From Xanthomonas hydrangeae (GTDB lineage: Bacteria; Pseudomonadota; Gammaproteobacteria; Xanthomonadales; Xanthomonadaceae): 64,000 nucleotides of DNA. This document shows, in pieces, positions 25,684-36,261 of the stretch. The translations under genes were made by a program, and so were the position numbers. Numbering within the stretch: the first letter of the stretch is position 1; each line of letters begins with the position of its first letter. The stretch spans positions 682,001 to 746,000 of the forward strand of contig LR990730.1 of the NCBI GenBank assembly GCA_905142475.1. The letters are read 5' to 3'. The notes under the pieces were generated by a model. The model made no database searches, was not told the DNA's origin, and worked only from the letters and a program-made list of their open reading frames with translations.

Positions 25684-26979
25684 TCAGCCCTGTGCGTCGC
25701 GCTCGCGGGCGATCGCACGCCAGCCGATATCGCTGCGATGAAAGGCGTTGGTCCAGTGGATCGGCTGCAGGCCGGCGTAGGCATTGCGCTGCGCTTCCAG
25801 CACGCTGTCGCCCAGTGCGGCAACGCACAGCACACGGCCACCGGCGCTGATCACTTCACCGTCGGCATTCAACGTGGTGCCGGCATGAAAGACCTTGGCG
25901 TTGGCCGGCACTGCGTCCAGGCCGCTGATGACCTCGCCGGTGACCGGGGTTTCCGGATAGGGCTTGGCCGCGATCACCACGCCCAGCGAGGGGCGCGGAT
26001 CCCACTGTGCTTGCGCGCTGTCGAGCTTGCCGTCGACGGCCGCCTCGAGCAGATCGACCAGATCCGATTGCAGGCGCAGCATCACCGGCTGGGTTTCCGG
26101 GTCGCCGAAGCGCACGTTGAACTCGATCACCTTGGGCGCGCCGTGCGCGTCGATCATCAGCCCGGCATAGAGAAATCCGGTGAACGGCACGCCGTCGGCG
26201 ATCATGCCCTGCACGGTCGGCTCGACCACCTCGCGCATGACGCGTGCATGTACCTCGGGCGTCACCACCGGGGCCGGCGAGTACGCACCCATGCCGCCGG
26301 TATTGGGGCCGGTGTCGCCATCGCCGACGCGCTTGTGGTCCTGGCTGGTGGCCATCGGCAAGGCATGTTTGCCATCGACCATCGAGATGAAGCTAGCCTC
26401 TTCGCCGTCGAGGAATTCCTCGATCACCACGCGCGCGCCGGCATCGCCGAAGGCGTTGCCCGAGAGCATGTCGCGCACCGCGTCTTCGGCCTCGCCCAGC
26501 GTCATCGCCACGATCACGCCCTTGCCGGCGGCCAGGCCATCGGCCTTGACCACGATCGGCGCGCCTTTCTCGCGAACATAGGCCAGCGCTGCATCCACCT
26601 CGGTGTGCACGGCGTAATACGCGGTGGGAATGCCATGACGCGCGAGAAAATCTTTCGCGAAGGCCTTGCTGCCTTCCAGCTGCGCGGCGTTGGCGGTAGG
26701 CCCGAAGATGCGCAGTCCGGCGGCGTGGAAACGGTCGACCACGCCCAGCACCAGCGGCACTTCCGGGCCGACCACCGTGAGCGCGACGTCTTCGCGCTGC
26801 GCCAGTGCGAGCAAGCCATTCAGGTCGTCGACCTTGATCGCGACATTGCGGCACTTGGCCTCGGTGGCGGTGCCGGCATTGCCGGGTGCCACCAGCACCT
26901 CGCTCACTTGCGCAGACTGCGCGATCTTCCAGGCCAGCGCATGTTCACGGCCGCCGGAGCCAATGACGAGGATTTTCAT
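25684..26979 (-). CDS. purD: Phosphoribosylamine-glycine ligase
   Basis: ATP-grasp enzyme of 431 residues that makes glycinamide ribonucleotide from phosphoribosylamine, glycine and ATP in purine synthesis. Signatures: [18 protein letters not shown] at the start, [15 protein letters not shown] (ATP-grasp loop) and [12 protein letters not shown] chose ATG 26979 because [13 protein letters not shown] is the family N-terminus. The upstream sequence contains GGGAAT repeats, not coding. It follows purH by 139 bp. Confidence 0.96.
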   Translation of the reverse strand: MKILVIGSGGREHALAWKIAQSAQVSEVLVAPGNAGTATEAKCRNVAIKVDDLNGLLALAQREDVALTVVGPEVPLVLGVVDRFHAAGLRIFGPTANAAQLEGSKAFAKDFLARHGIPTAYYAVHTEVDAALAYVREKGAPIVVKADGLAAGKGVIVAMTLGEAEDAVRDMLSGNAFGDAGARVVIEEFLDGEEASFISMVDGKHALPMATSQDHKRVGDGDTGPNTGGMGAYSPAPVVTPEVHARVMREVVEPTVQGMIADGVPFTGFLYAGLMIDAHGAPKVIEFNVRFGDPETQPVMLRLQSDLVDLLEAAVDGKLDSAQAQWDPRPSLGVVIAAKPYPETPVTGEVISGLDAVPANAKVFHAGTTLNADGEVISAGGRVLCVAALGDSVLEAQRNAYAGLQPIHWTNAFHRSDIGWRAIARERDAQG

Positions 26980-26984
26980 GTAAG

Positions 26985-27117
26985 TGCCGAGATTGGGAAA
27001 TGGGGAATAGGGAATGGGGAATAGAAAAGTCTTTGCTTCTGCAGGCCGTACGATGTGGAATGGCATCAAGGGAGCCGCTCTTGCGATTCCCTATTCCCCA
27101 ATCCCCATTCCCGGCAC
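26985..27117. repeat. GGGAAT-type short repeats between purD and purH
   Basis: The purH-purD gap holds two clusters of degenerate GGGAAT/ATTCCC units in opposite orientation (about 26993-27027 and 27088-27117). Together they could fold into a large imperfect hairpin. The second cluster directly abuts the purH stop codon. They belong to the dispersed ATTCCCG family seen at four other sites in this window. Confidence 0.65.
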
Positions 27118-27118
27118 G

Positions 27119-28702
27119 TCAGTGCCTGAAATGCCGCACGCCGGTGAACACCATCGCGATGCCGTGTTCGTCGGCGGCGGCGATCACTTCGCCATCGCGC
27201 ATCGAGCCGCCGGGCTGGATCACCGCCTTGATGCCGGCCGCGGCAGCGGCATCGATGCCGTCGCGGAACGGGAAGAACGCATCGGAGGCCATCACCGAGC
27301 CGGCCACCGTGAGCTTGGCTTCCTCGGCCTTGAGCGCGGCGATCTTAGCGCTCACCACGCGGCTCATCTGCCCGGCGCCGACACCAATCGTGCGGCTGTC
27401 CTTGGCGTAGACAATGGCGTTGGATTTGACGTACTTGGCCACGCGCCAGGCGAACAGCAGATCGCCCAGTTCCGCATCGCTGGGCGCGCGCTGGGTGACC
27501 ACGCTCAGTTCGCCCAGCGACATGCCGCGGTTGTCGGACGACTGCATCAGCAGGCCCGAGCCGATGCGCTTGGTGTCGTAGTTGTTGAGGCCGTTGCCGT
27601 GCGGGATCTTGAGCACGCGCACGTTGGCTTTCTTGGTCGCGTACTCGAGCGCGCCGGGCGCGTAGTCCGGCGCGATCAGCACCTCGACGAACTGACGGTC
27701 CAGGATGGCTTTCGCCGTCGCTGCATCCAGGGTCTTGTTGAAGGCCAGGATGCCGCCGAAGGCGCTGGTCGGGTCGGTCGCATAGGCCAGCTCATAGGCA
27801 TCGCCGCAGGCCGCGCCCACCGCCACGCCGCAGGGGTTGGCGTGCTTGACGATCACGCAGGCCGGTGCATCGAACTGGCGCACGCATTCCCATGCCGCAT
27901 CCGCGTCGGCCAGGTTGTTGTAGCTCAGCTCCTTGCCCTGCAACTGCTGGAAGGTGGCCAAGGTGCCCGGCACCGGATACAGGTCGCGGTAGAACGCGCC
28001 GGACTGGTGCGGGTTTTCGCCGTAGCGCAGGTCCATCACCTTGATGAAATTGGAATTGATCTGCGCCGGGAACGGGCTGCGCGTGGGCACGCTTTCGGCG
28101 CTGTCGGCCACTGCCGAGAGATAGTTGCTGATCGCCGCGTCGTACTGCGCCACGCGGTTGAACGCAGCCACCGACAACGCAAAGCGCTTGGCCGCCGACA
28201 ATTGACCGTCGTTGGCATCGAGTTCGGCCAGCAACTCGGCGTACTGCGCCGGGTCGGTGGCCACCGCCACGCGGGCGAAGTTCTTCGCTGCCGAGCGCAG
28301 CATCGCCGGGCCGCCGATATCGATGTTTTCCACTGCATCGGCCAGCGTGCAATCGGCCTTGGCGGTCACCGACTCGAACGGATACAGGTTCAGCACCAGC
28401 AGGTCGATCGGCACGATGCCGTGTTCGGCCATCACCGCTTCATCGATGCCGGCGCGGCCGAGCAGGCCGCCGTGCACCAGCGGGTGCAGGGTCTTGACGC
28501 GGCCGTCCATCATCTCCGGGAACCCGGTCAGCTCGGCGACGTCGGTGACCGGCAAACCCGCCTCGCGGATCGCCTTGGCGGTGCCGCCGGTGGACAGCAG
28601 CTCGACGTGACGCGCTGCCAGCGCGCGGGCCAGATCGACCAGGCCGGTCTTGTCGGAAACGGAGAGCAGGGCCCGGCGCACGGGCAGGAAATCAGAGGCC
28701 AT
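27119..28702 (-). CDS. purH: Bifunctional AICAR transformylase/IMP cyclohydrolase
   Basis: Enzyme of 527 residues catalysing the last two steps of IMP synthesis. The N-terminal MGS-like cyclohydrolase domain (~1-200) has [27 protein letters not shown] and [15 protein letters not shown]. The C-terminal transformylase has [23 protein letters not shown] and a late [13 protein letters not shown]. It is upstream of purD on the same strand. In relatives the upstream neighbour is usually fis, but here the ice nucleation gene lies between them. Confidence 0.97.
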   Translation of the reverse strand: MASDFLPVRRALLSVSDKTGLVDLARALAARHVELLSTGGTAKAIREAGLPVTDVAELTGFPEMMDGRVKTLHPLVHGGLLGRAGIDEAVMAEHGIVPIDLLVLNLYPFESVTAKADCTLADAVENIDIGGPAMLRSAAKNFARVAVATDPAQYAELLAELDANDGQLSAAKRFALSVAAFNRVAQYDAAISNYLSAVADSAESVPTRSPFPAQINSNFIKVMDLRYGENPHQSGAFYRDLYPVPGTLATFQQLQGKELSYNNLADADAAWECVRQFDAPACVIVKHANPCGVAVGAACGDAYELAYATDPTSAFGGILAFNKTLDAATAKAILDRQFVEVLIAPDYAPGALEYATKKANVRVLKIPHGNGLNNYDTKRIGSGLLMQSSDNRGMSLGELSVVTQRAPSDAELGDLLFAWRVAKYVKSNAIVYAKDSRTIGVGAGQMSRVVSAKIAALKAEEAKLTVAGSVMASDAFFPFRDGIDAAAAAGIKAVIQPGGSMRDGEVIAAADEHGIAMVFTGVRHFRH

Positions 28703-29791
28703 CGGTGGGGGATGTCATTGCGGGGCAGCCGATATTGTAGGCCGCGACAGCGTGCGATGGGCTCAACACCTTCGCGATGGCCTTGATCTGTGTGCTGGCG
28801 CGGAGCTTCCGGGCGCTGCTACGGAAGTAGGATTGGTGGGCGCTAGAGCGCAACGGCACAGGGCGATAGCAGGTGACGACCACGTGCCTCTCGGTCGAGT
28901 TGTTCGGTCGCCAGACACGATCACGCATGCGTCGGCGAAGCGATCGCTCCACCCAAGGCTATCTGGCACTCGGCGAGATACCGGCAATCGAACGGCCGCC
29001 TGCGGTGTTGTCGGGTGCTGGCTTGCAGCTGATGTCAGTCATGGCAGCGCGCTGACGGATTGCCGAAATGCGGCAGCCGCCGCGCATGCTCGACCCGGCA
29101 GAGAAGAGGAGCGCGCTGATGCAGGAGATAAAGTCCGCGTCACAAACGCCAAATGACGGAGCGCACATCCGAAAAGCGAAATTCGACCATCGGGTTTAAA
29201 TTGATTTGGTGAGCCAATTCACCAATAAATCAGGAGTCAATCACGAAAATATTTCGCTGTAAAAAATCGACGGACTGCCAGTCCGTTAGAAAGCGAGTGA
29301 TTCGCCAAATCACATAATCAAGACCAGTTGGCATATTTAGAAAAAAAGTCGGAAATCTCGGTGCAACGCGCGTTTCGCGCTTCGGTATCGGAAACATGTT
29401 TTCTGTTGCGGCGACATCTGCCCCGTGCTCCTGAATCACGATCTGGACTCGCTGATCTGTTGAGTTCCCTAACGTTCAAAGGCAACGACGCTGTCGGCGA
29501 GGCGTCCACCGATACTTGCTGCAAGGGCTGCCGCGCAGGAGCCAGCCTTGCCCTCCCCCCTAGCTGCGTCTTGCCGTCACGGCGATCCATGACCCTGCGA
29601 TTCAAGCAAGGCACCCCAGCGCACTTCGCGCCCTAGGGCGTTCCCGAACGACCACCATTGCCGTTCCGACGCAGTCCTTGCCAGCGGGAGGATGCGTTTC
29701 GCCCGCATGGGCGACGCTCCCATCCTTCTATAGGCGATGGCATGAACCTGGCTTGCGCGGCTGTTTTAGAAAATTCAGATGAGATTATCTT
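28703..29791. other. 1.09-kb intergenic region upstream of the ice nucleation gene
   Basis: Shared upstream region of purH (minus) and the ice nucleation gene (plus). An AT-rich patch at 29160-29360 contrasts with its surroundings. In it are a perfect inverted repeat TTGGTGA-6 bp-TCACCAA (29206-29225) and a hairpin ACGGACT-GCC-AGTCCGT (29270-29286). Read on the minus strand, this hairpin is followed by a T-run like a terminator. The short frames crossing these structures look accidental. The AT-rich patch could be a foreign remnant or a control region. Confidence 0.4.
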
Positions 29792-32700
29792 ATGAATCGT
29801 GAAAAAGTTTTGGCATTGCGCACATGCACGAACAACATGTCCGATCATTGCGGATTGATCTGGCCGAAAAGCGGTCCGGTCGAATGCAGGCACTGGCAGC
29901 CTACCGTCAAACAGGAAAATGGCTTGACCGGCTTGTTGTGGGGGCAGGGAACCAATGCTCATCTGAACATGCATGCCGATGCGCACTGGGTGGTGTGCAT
30001 GGTGGAGACCGCCGATATCATCTGGCTGGGCGAAGAGGGAATGATCAAGTTTCCCAGGGCCGACGTGGTCTACGCCGGCAACCGTGCGGGCGCCATGCAA
30101 TGCATTGCTGCGGGTATTGCGCAGCACGCCCCGCCCCAGCCGGAGCTGCCTGTAGTCGTTGCCGCGGATTTCATTCCCAAGGCAGCGCAGGCGCAGTTCA
30201 CTGCGCCGGCCGTTGAAAGCGGCGCGCCTTCCACCGCGGCACATCCAGCAGCCGAAAGCGGCACGCATTCCACCGCGCCACGTCCAGCAGCGGCTAGCGG
30301 CATCGACCCACAGGCCGCACAGCCTTCGAATGCGATCTTGCGCACCCGCGAAATCGCCACCTATGGCAGCACGCTCACCGGCGCCGATCAGAGTCAGCTG
30401 ATCGCAGGCTATGGAAGTACCGAGACTGCGGGTAACGGCAGCGAGTTGATCGCCGGCTATGGCAGCACCGGCGTGGCCGGATCCGACAGCACCATCGTGG
30501 CCGGCTATGGCAGTTCCCAGACCGCAGGCGGGGGCAGCACGCTCACTGCCGGCTATGGCAGCACCCAGACCGCGCGCCAGGGCAGCGATCTCACCGCAGG
30601 TTACGGCAGTACCGAAACCGCCGGTGCAGACAGCTCGCTGATCGCAGGCTATGGCAGCACGCAAACCTCCGGCGGCGACAGCTCGTTGACTGCCGGTTAC
30701 GGCAGCACCCAAACCGCGCAGAGCGGCAGCGACCTCACCGCAGGCTACGGCAGCACCAGCACGGCGGGCACCGATAGCTCGCTGATCGCCGGTTACGGCA
30801 GCACCCAGACCTCGGGCGGAGAAAGCTCGCTCACTGCCGGCTATGGCAGCACGCAAACAGCGCAGGATGGCAGTGATCTCACCGCCGGCTACGGCAGCAC
30901 GGGCACCGCAGGTGCCGATAGCTCATTGATCGCCGGTTATGGCAGTACGCAGACATCGGGCAACGACAGCTCGCTGACGGCCGGCTACGGCAGCACCCAG
31001 ACCGCCCGCACCGGCAGCGACCTCACTGCGGGTTACGGCAGCACCTCCACCGCTGGCGCGGACAGCACGCTGATCGCCGGCTATGGCAGCACCCAGACCT
31101 CCGGCGGGGACAGTTCGCTCACCGCCGGCTACGGCAGTACGCAAACCGCGCGCAAAGGCAGCGATCTGACCGCCGGCTATGGCAGCACCGCAACCGCCGG
31201 TGCAGATAGCACCTTGATTGCCGGTTATGGCAGCACCCAGACCTCCGGCGGCGAAAGTTCGCTCACCGCCGGCTACGGCAGCACGCAGACCGCGCGCAAA
31301 GGCAGCGATCTGACCGCCGGCTATGGCAGCACCTCCACGGCCGGCGCCGACAGCACCTTGGTTGCAGGCTACGGCAGCACGCAAACCGCTGGTGGCGAAA
31401 GTTCGCTCACCGCCGGCTATGGCAGCACGCAAACCGCACGCAAGGGCAGCGACCTCACCACCGGCTACGGCAGCACCTCCACGGCCGGCGCCGACAGCAC
31501 CTTGATCGCCGGTTATGGCAGCACGCAGACCTCCGGCGGCGAAAGCTCGCTGACTGCCGGTTATGGAAGCACCCAGACGGCGCGCAGCGGTAGCGACCTG
31601 ACCACCGGCTACGGCAGTACCTCCACGGCCGGCGCCGACAGTACCTTGATTGCCGGTTACGGCAGCACCCAGACATCGGGCGGCGACAGCTCGCTGACCG
31701 CCGGCTACGGCAGCACCCAGACGGCGCGCAGCGGTAGCGACCTGACCACCGGCTACGGCAGCACCTCCACGGCCGGCGCCGACAGCACCTTGATTGCAGG
31801 GTACGGAAGTACCCAGACCTCCGGCGGGGAGAGTTCGCTCACTGCAGGCTATGGCAGCACGCAGACCGCGCGCAAAGGCAGCGACCTCACCACCGGCTAC
31901 GGCAGCACCTCCACGGCCGGCGCCGACAGCACCTTGATTGCAGGGTACGGAAGTACCCAGACCTCCGGCGGGGAGAGTTCGCTCACTGCAGGCTATGGCA
32001 GCACGCAGACCGCGCGCAAAGGCAGCGACCTCACCACCGGCTATGGCAGCACGTCGACCGCCGGTGCCGACAGCACGCTGATCGCCGGCTACGGCAGCAC
32101 CCAGACCTCCGGGGGCGACAGCTCGCTCACTGCCGGCTACGGCAGCACGCAAACCGCACGTAAGGGCAGTGACCTCACCGCCGGTTACGGCAGCACCTCA
32201 ACCGCGGGTTCTGACAGTTCGCTGATCGCCGGCTATGGCAGCACCCAGACGGCCGGCTTCAAGAGCATCCTGACCACCGGCTACGGCAGCACCCAGACCG
32301 CGCAGGAAGGCAGCCTGCTCACTGCCGGCTATGGCAGTTCGTCCACTGCCGGCTCCGACAGTTCGCTGATCGCCGGCTACGGCAGCACCCAGACGGCGGG
32401 CTTCAAAAGCATCCTCACCGCCGGCTACGGCAGCACCCAGACCGCGCAGGAGCGCAGCACGCTCACCACCGGTTACGGCAGTACATCGACCGCCGGCCAC
32501 GACAGTTCGCTGATTGCCGGCTATGGCAGTACCCAGACTGCCGGTTACAAGAGCATTCTCACCACCGGCTATGGCAGCACCCAGACCGCGCAGGAAAGCA
32601 GTTCGCTGATCGCAGGCTACGGCAGTTCCTCCATGGCCGGCCCGGACAGCTCGCTGATCGCGGGTTATGGCAGTACCCAGACTGCCGGTTACGACAGCTT

Positions 32701-33979
32701 CCTGACGGCCGGTTACGGCAGTACCCAGACCGCGCAGAGCAGCAGCTGGCTGATCACCGGCTACGGGAGTACCTCCACCGCCAGCTTCCAGAGTTCGTTG
32801 ATTGCCGGCTATGGCAGCACGCAGACGGCCGGCTACGAAAGTACCTTGACCGCCGGTTATGGCAGCACCCAGACGGCGCAGGAAATCAGTTGGCTCACCA
32901 CCGGCTACGGCAGCACGCAAACGGCCGGCCATGGCAGCATCCTGACCGCCGGTTACGGCAGCAATTCCACCGCTGGCTATGAAAGCACCCTGATCGCGGG
33001 GTATGGCAGCACCCAGACCGCCGGTTACGAAAGCACCCTGACCGCCGGTTACGGCAGCACGCTGACCGCGCTGGAAAACAGCTCGCTCACCGCCGGCTAC
33101 GGCAGTACCGAAATCGCCGGGTTTTCCAGCACGCTGATCGCCGGCTACGGCAGCAGCCAGACCGCCGGTGGCGACAGCACGCTGACCGCCGGCTACGGCA
33201 GCACCCTGATGGCCCTGGACAACAGCACGCTGACGGCAGGCTACGGCAGCACCGAGACCGCAGGACAGGACAGCTCGCTGATCGCCGGTTATGGCAGCAG
33301 CTTGACCAGTGGCGTGCGCAGCTATCTGACCGCTGGCTATGGCAGCAACCAGATCGCAAGCTATGGAAGCTCGTTGATCGCAGGACACGAAAGTACCCAG
33401 ATTGCCGGTCATCGCAGCATGTTGATCGCTGGCAAGCTGAGTTCGCAGACGGCCGGTTCGCGCAGCACGCTGATCGCCGGCAGGGGCAGCATCCAGACCG
33501 CAGGCGACCGCAGCAAGCTGATCGCCGGCGCCGACAGCACCCAGATCGCCGGCGATCGCAGCAAGTTGCTGGCCGGCAGCAACAGCTTCCTCACCGCCGG
33601 GGACCGCAGCAAACTCACCGCAGGCGACGATTGCACGCTGATGGCCGGCGACCGCAGCAAGTTGACCGCCGGAAAGAACAGCATCCTGACCGCGGGCGCC
33701 AACAGCCGATTGATCGGTAGCCTGGGCTCCACCCTCACCGGTGGCGAAGACTCGGTGCTGATCTTCCGATGCTGGGACGGCAAGCGCTATACCAACATCA
33801 TTGCCAAGACCGGCGAGGAGGGCGTCGAGGCCGACACCGCCTATCAGATCGACGACGACAAGAACGTGGTCGAAAAATTCGACGATCCTTTCGACACGAT
33901 CGACACCATCGTGCTCGAGCATGGCGGCGGGGCGGCGTCCGCAGCGGATCACGCGCCTGACGCGCATGCACCCCACTGA
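29792..33979 (+). CDS. inaX: Ice nucleation protein
   Basis: Outer-surface protein of 1395 residues that templates ice crystals. The N-terminal domain (~1-185, with HCGLIWP, LLWGQGTNAHLNMHADA and a TADIIWL segment) is thought to aid export and membrane attachment. About 70 tandem 16-residue coils of the form AGYGSTxTAGxxSxL follow, in 48-residue higher-order units. These fold as a beta-solenoid with TxT water-ordering ladders. The last ~10 coils switch to AGDRSKL-type arginine/lysine coils, and a short C-terminal cap ends the protein (RCWDGKRYTNIIAKTGEEG). It lies opposite in strand to all its neighbours, between purH and fis. The start follows a weak GATGAG site. Confidence 0.95.
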   Translation: MNREKVLALRTCTNNMSDHCGLIWPKSGPVECRHWQPTVKQENGLTGLLWGQGTNAHLNMHADAHWVVCMVETADIIWLGEEGMIKFPRADVVYAGNRAGAMQCIAAGIAQHAPPQPELPVVVAADFIPKAAQAQFTAPAVESGAPSTAAHPAAESGTHSTAPRPAAASGIDPQAAQPSNAILRTREIATYGSTLTGADQSQLIAGYGSTETAGNGSELIAGYGSTGVAGSDSTIVAGYGSSQTAGGGSTLTAGYGSTQTARQGSDLTAGYGSTETAGADSSLIAGYGSTQTSGGDSSLTAGYGSTQTAQSGSDLTAGYGSTSTAGTDSSLIAGYGSTQTSGGESSLTAGYGSTQTAQDGSDLTAGYGSTGTAGADSSLIAGYGSTQTSGNDSSLTAGYGSTQTARTGSDLTAGYGSTSTAGADSTLIAGYGSTQTSGGDSSLTAGYGSTQTARKGSDLTAGYGSTATAGADSTLIAGYGSTQTSGGESSLTAGYGSTQTARKGSDLTAGYGSTSTAGADSTLVAGYGSTQTAGGESSLTAGYGSTQTARKGSDLTTGYGSTSTAGADSTLIAGYGSTQTSGGESSLTAGYGSTQTARSGSDLTTGYGSTSTAGADSTLIAGYGSTQTSGGDSSLTAGYGSTQTARSGSDLTTGYGSTSTAGADSTLIAGYGSTQTSGGESSLTAGYGSTQTARKGSDLTTGYGSTSTAGADSTLIAGYGSTQTSGGESSLTAGYGSTQTARKGSDLTTGYGSTSTAGADSTLIAGYGSTQTSGGDSSLTAGYGSTQTARKGSDLTAGYGSTSTAGSDSSLIAGYGSTQTAGFKSILTTGYGSTQTAQEGSLLTAGYGSSSTAGSDSSLIAGYGSTQTAGFKSILTAGYGSTQTAQERSTLTTGYGSTSTAGHDSSLIAGYGSTQTAGYKSILTTGYGSTQTAQESSSLIAGYGSSSMAGPDSSLIAGYGSTQTAGYDSFLTAGYGSTQTAQSSSWLITGYGSTSTASFQSSLIAGYGSTQTAGYESTLTAGYGSTQTAQEISWLTTGYGSTQTAGHGSILTAGYGSNSTAGYESTLIAGYGSTQTAGYESTLTAGYGSTLTALENSSLTAGYGSTEIAGFSSTLIAGYGSSQTAGGDSTLTAGYGSTLMALDNSTLTAGYGSTETAGQDSSLIAGYGSSLTSGVRSYLTAGYGSNQIASYGSSLIAGHESTQIAGHRSMLIAGKLSSQTAGSRSTLIAGRGSIQTAGDRSKLIAGADSTQIAGDRSKLLAGSNSFLTAGDRSKLTAGDDCTLMAGDRSKLTAGKNSILTAGANSRLIGSLGSTLTGGEDSVLIFRCWDGKRYTNIIAKTGEEGVEADTAYQIDDDKNVVEKFDDPFDTIDTIVLEHGGGAASAADHAPDAHAPH
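31745..32040 (+). repeat. Perfect 144-bp tandem duplication inside inaX
   Basis: Two consecutive 144-bp units (three 16-residue coils each) are identical across this interval, including synonymous positions. Neighbouring units differ at several bases. This shows a recent unequal crossover or slippage event in the repeat array. Confidence 0.75.
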
Positions 33980-34319
33980 GCAAGCAACGCACGCAAGCGA
34001 TCGGCGGCGTTGATCAACGGCTGCGGCCAACTGCCCGATGAGCGGCAGTTGGCCTGATCTGCTCAAACACGCATTGCAGTAACCCAGATGACTGCCGCAC
34101 GCCCGCCTGGCGTCGCCAGTCCCTGAAGCGGGTCACGAAGAGTGAAACGCACATGTCAGCGCTGGATCCGCATCGGCAGAGCGAGGCATTCAGAAGCCGC
34201 TCCATGCATCAGCGCCCAGAGCGGCTTGGCCCTCGCCAACAGAGCAAGTGGAGCGCACTAACGGCCAGCCAAGCAGCACGCTCTTACGATTCCCTAAACC
34301 CTAATCCCTAATCCCGGCG
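33980..34319. other. Intergenic region between inaX and fis
   Basis: 340 bp between two convergent genes. The only recognisable element is a degenerate cluster of ATTCCCTAA-type units at about 34288-34317, abutting the fis stop codon. No clean terminator for inaX is visible. Confidence 0.4.
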
Positions 34320-34661
<342 letters not shown>

Positions 34662-34709
34662 TCATCGCTCGCCACGCCCGTGTGGCCATCGGCGGCCGGT
34701 CGCGTCCGT

Positions 34710-35882
34710 TCAATGGAAATCGAAACTGAAGGCGGCGGTGCTGGCGGCCGGTTCGCGCACGCGGAAGGCCACCTGCACCGCCTGGCCTGGCGCGAGCGTG
34801 TCCTGCGTGCCCGGGCGTTGGCCCAGATACTCCTGCGGCGCCAGCACGCGCGTGCCGATCACCCGGCCGTCTGCATCCGACAGCGACAACTGCAGCCACG
34901 GCCAGGCCTGCGCCCAGCGCGCGTCGTTACGGAAACTGGCCTGGATCTGCAGCACGTCGGGATTGGCCGGCAGCGGCCGCACGTCGCGGTTGAGCAGCGT
35001 CAGCGCGGCCGGTTCGCGCCAGGCCGGTAGCGTGCACCGCAGCACCTCGCAGGCCGCGCCGACCAGCGGCCGCCAGCGCGCGTCCGCGGCCAGGTGCGCG
35101 CGGTCGGCGATGACGATCTGCAGCGCTAACAAACCGACCAAGCCGATCAACAGCGCCCATTGCCGCCCGCTGGCGCGCAGACGCGGCCGGGCGATGCTGC
35201 GGCGTGCGAAGGCAGGCGCGGGTTGTGCTGTGGCTGGGAGTGGCTGGAAGTGTGCGGCGGCGACGTTGCCAGCTTGGTCCGCATCGCTGAGGGTTGCTTT
35301 GGTGGCTGGTTGCGGAGCGGTCTCGGATGTCGGGGTGGCGGCGGTGTCGGGTGCGGAATCGCGATCAACATCGAACTTGAGATTTTGCGCTGCATCTGCA
35401 TCTGCATCGAGATCGGTCTCCCGGCCTGCGTCCGCGATGCTGCCGACAACCGCGCCAGTCGGATGCGTGCCGGTGTAGCGGGAGGCCGGATCGCGATTGT
35501 CATCAGCGCCGAGCGTTGTGTCTTCCTCGGTATCGCCGGGCACGTCGCGCGTGCTGGAGGTGCTCCACCCCAGTGGATCCGGATTGGCGTCGCCTGCTGC
35601 CGTTTGGCGGTCATCGCTGCGTGGGGTGGTGGTGTCCGCGCGTGCCGTGTCGATGCGCGGCGCTGTCACCAGCGGCGCCACCGGCGGCGGAACGACCGCT
35701 GCCGGCGGCGCAGCGGCCGGCTCTGCCAATGGCGCGGGTGGCAACTGGCTCGTCGGTAATGGCAGCGGCTGCTCGGGCGGCTCGGCAGGTGGCACGGCCG
35801 GCGTGGGAATCAGCGATGGGGCAGCCGGCGTCGCACGCAGGAACGTGGCCAGGGGGCGGCGCGGTGGCGGAGTCTCGGACAT
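34710..35882 (-). CDS. DUF3426 membrane protein with long Pro/Ala-rich N-terminus
   Basis: Protein of 390 residues. Residues 1-~240 are a low-complexity Pro/Ala/Asp-rich region. One transmembrane helix follows (QWALLIGLVGLLALQIVIA). A C-terminal DUF3426 domain then has paired Cys residues (CEVLRCTLP) and the beta-rich segment LQIQASFRNDARWAQAWPWL. The N-terminal zinc-ribbon often found in this family is missing. ATG 35882 is chosen for MSETPPPRRP. It lies between prmA and fis on the same strand. The function is unknown; extracytoplasmic exposure of the C-terminus is likely. Confidence 0.75.
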   Translation of the reverse strand: MSETPPPRRPLATFLRATPAAPSLIPTPAVPPAEPPEQPLPLPTSQLPPAPLAEPAAAPPAAVVPPPVAPLVTAPRIDTARADTTTPRSDDRQTAAGDANPDPLGWSTSSTRDVPGDTEEDTTLGADDNRDPASRYTGTHPTGAVVGSIADAGRETDLDADADAAQNLKFDVDRDSAPDTAATPTSETAPQPATKATLSDADQAGNVAAAHFQPLPATAQPAPAFARRSIARPRLRASGRQWALLIGLVGLLALQIVIADRAHLAADARWRPLVGAACEVLRCTLPAWREPAALTLLNRDVRPLPANPDVLQIQASFRNDARWAQAWPWLQLSLSDADGRVIGTRVLAPQEYLGQRPGTQDTLAPGQAVQVAFRVREPAASTAAFSFDFH

Positions 35883-36162
35883 CGGCAGACGTGCAGCGGG
35901 AAGACCCCTATTCAACCACGCGCACGCCAATGGGCGAACCCGGGTGCTTCAGCAGGTGTGCCTTGCATGAAGCGCGCGCAGCAGTGGCGTTGACTGCATT
36001 TTCGCAACACCTCTGGCTGCGGCGGACACGCGCCAAGGCGCGGCAGCCAACAGACCAGGCGGGCTCAGAGCGAGCTCCCAATGCGAATCTCGAATCGCAG
36101 CGTCAACACTCAGCGGTCCTTGTCGGCGTGGCTTGCCTGGTCAAACGCAGACAAGCAAGCTC

Positions 36163-36259
36163 TTCCCGATTCCCGATTCCCGATTCCCGATTCCCGATTC
36201 CCGATTCCCGATTCCCGATTCCCGATTCCCGATTCCCGATTCCCGATTCCCGATTCCCG
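36163..36259. repeat. Heptamer tandem repeat (ATTCCCG, ~14 copies)
   Basis: 97 bp of uninterrupted ATTCCCG units starting at 36163 and ending 2 bp before the stop codon of the XRE regulator gene. Copy number at such perfect 7-bp arrays is expected to vary between strains. The same unit occurs in degenerate form at 26993, 27088, 34288, 41396 and 41809. Confidence 0.95.
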
Positions 36260-36261
36260 CA

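Noticed and set aside
29230..29439. Small minus-strand frame in the purH-inaX gap
   Set aside because: No ribosome site and it overlaps hairpin structures; no family resemblance.
32198..34066. Minus-strand frame of 622 codons opposite the ice nucleation repeats
   Set aside because: Repetitive only because inaX is repetitive; GC-rich third positions keep the mirror strand open.
36163..36259. CRISPR array
   Set aside because: The array is a simple 7-bp tandem repeat without spacers; no other regularly spaced repeats or cas genes are present in the window.
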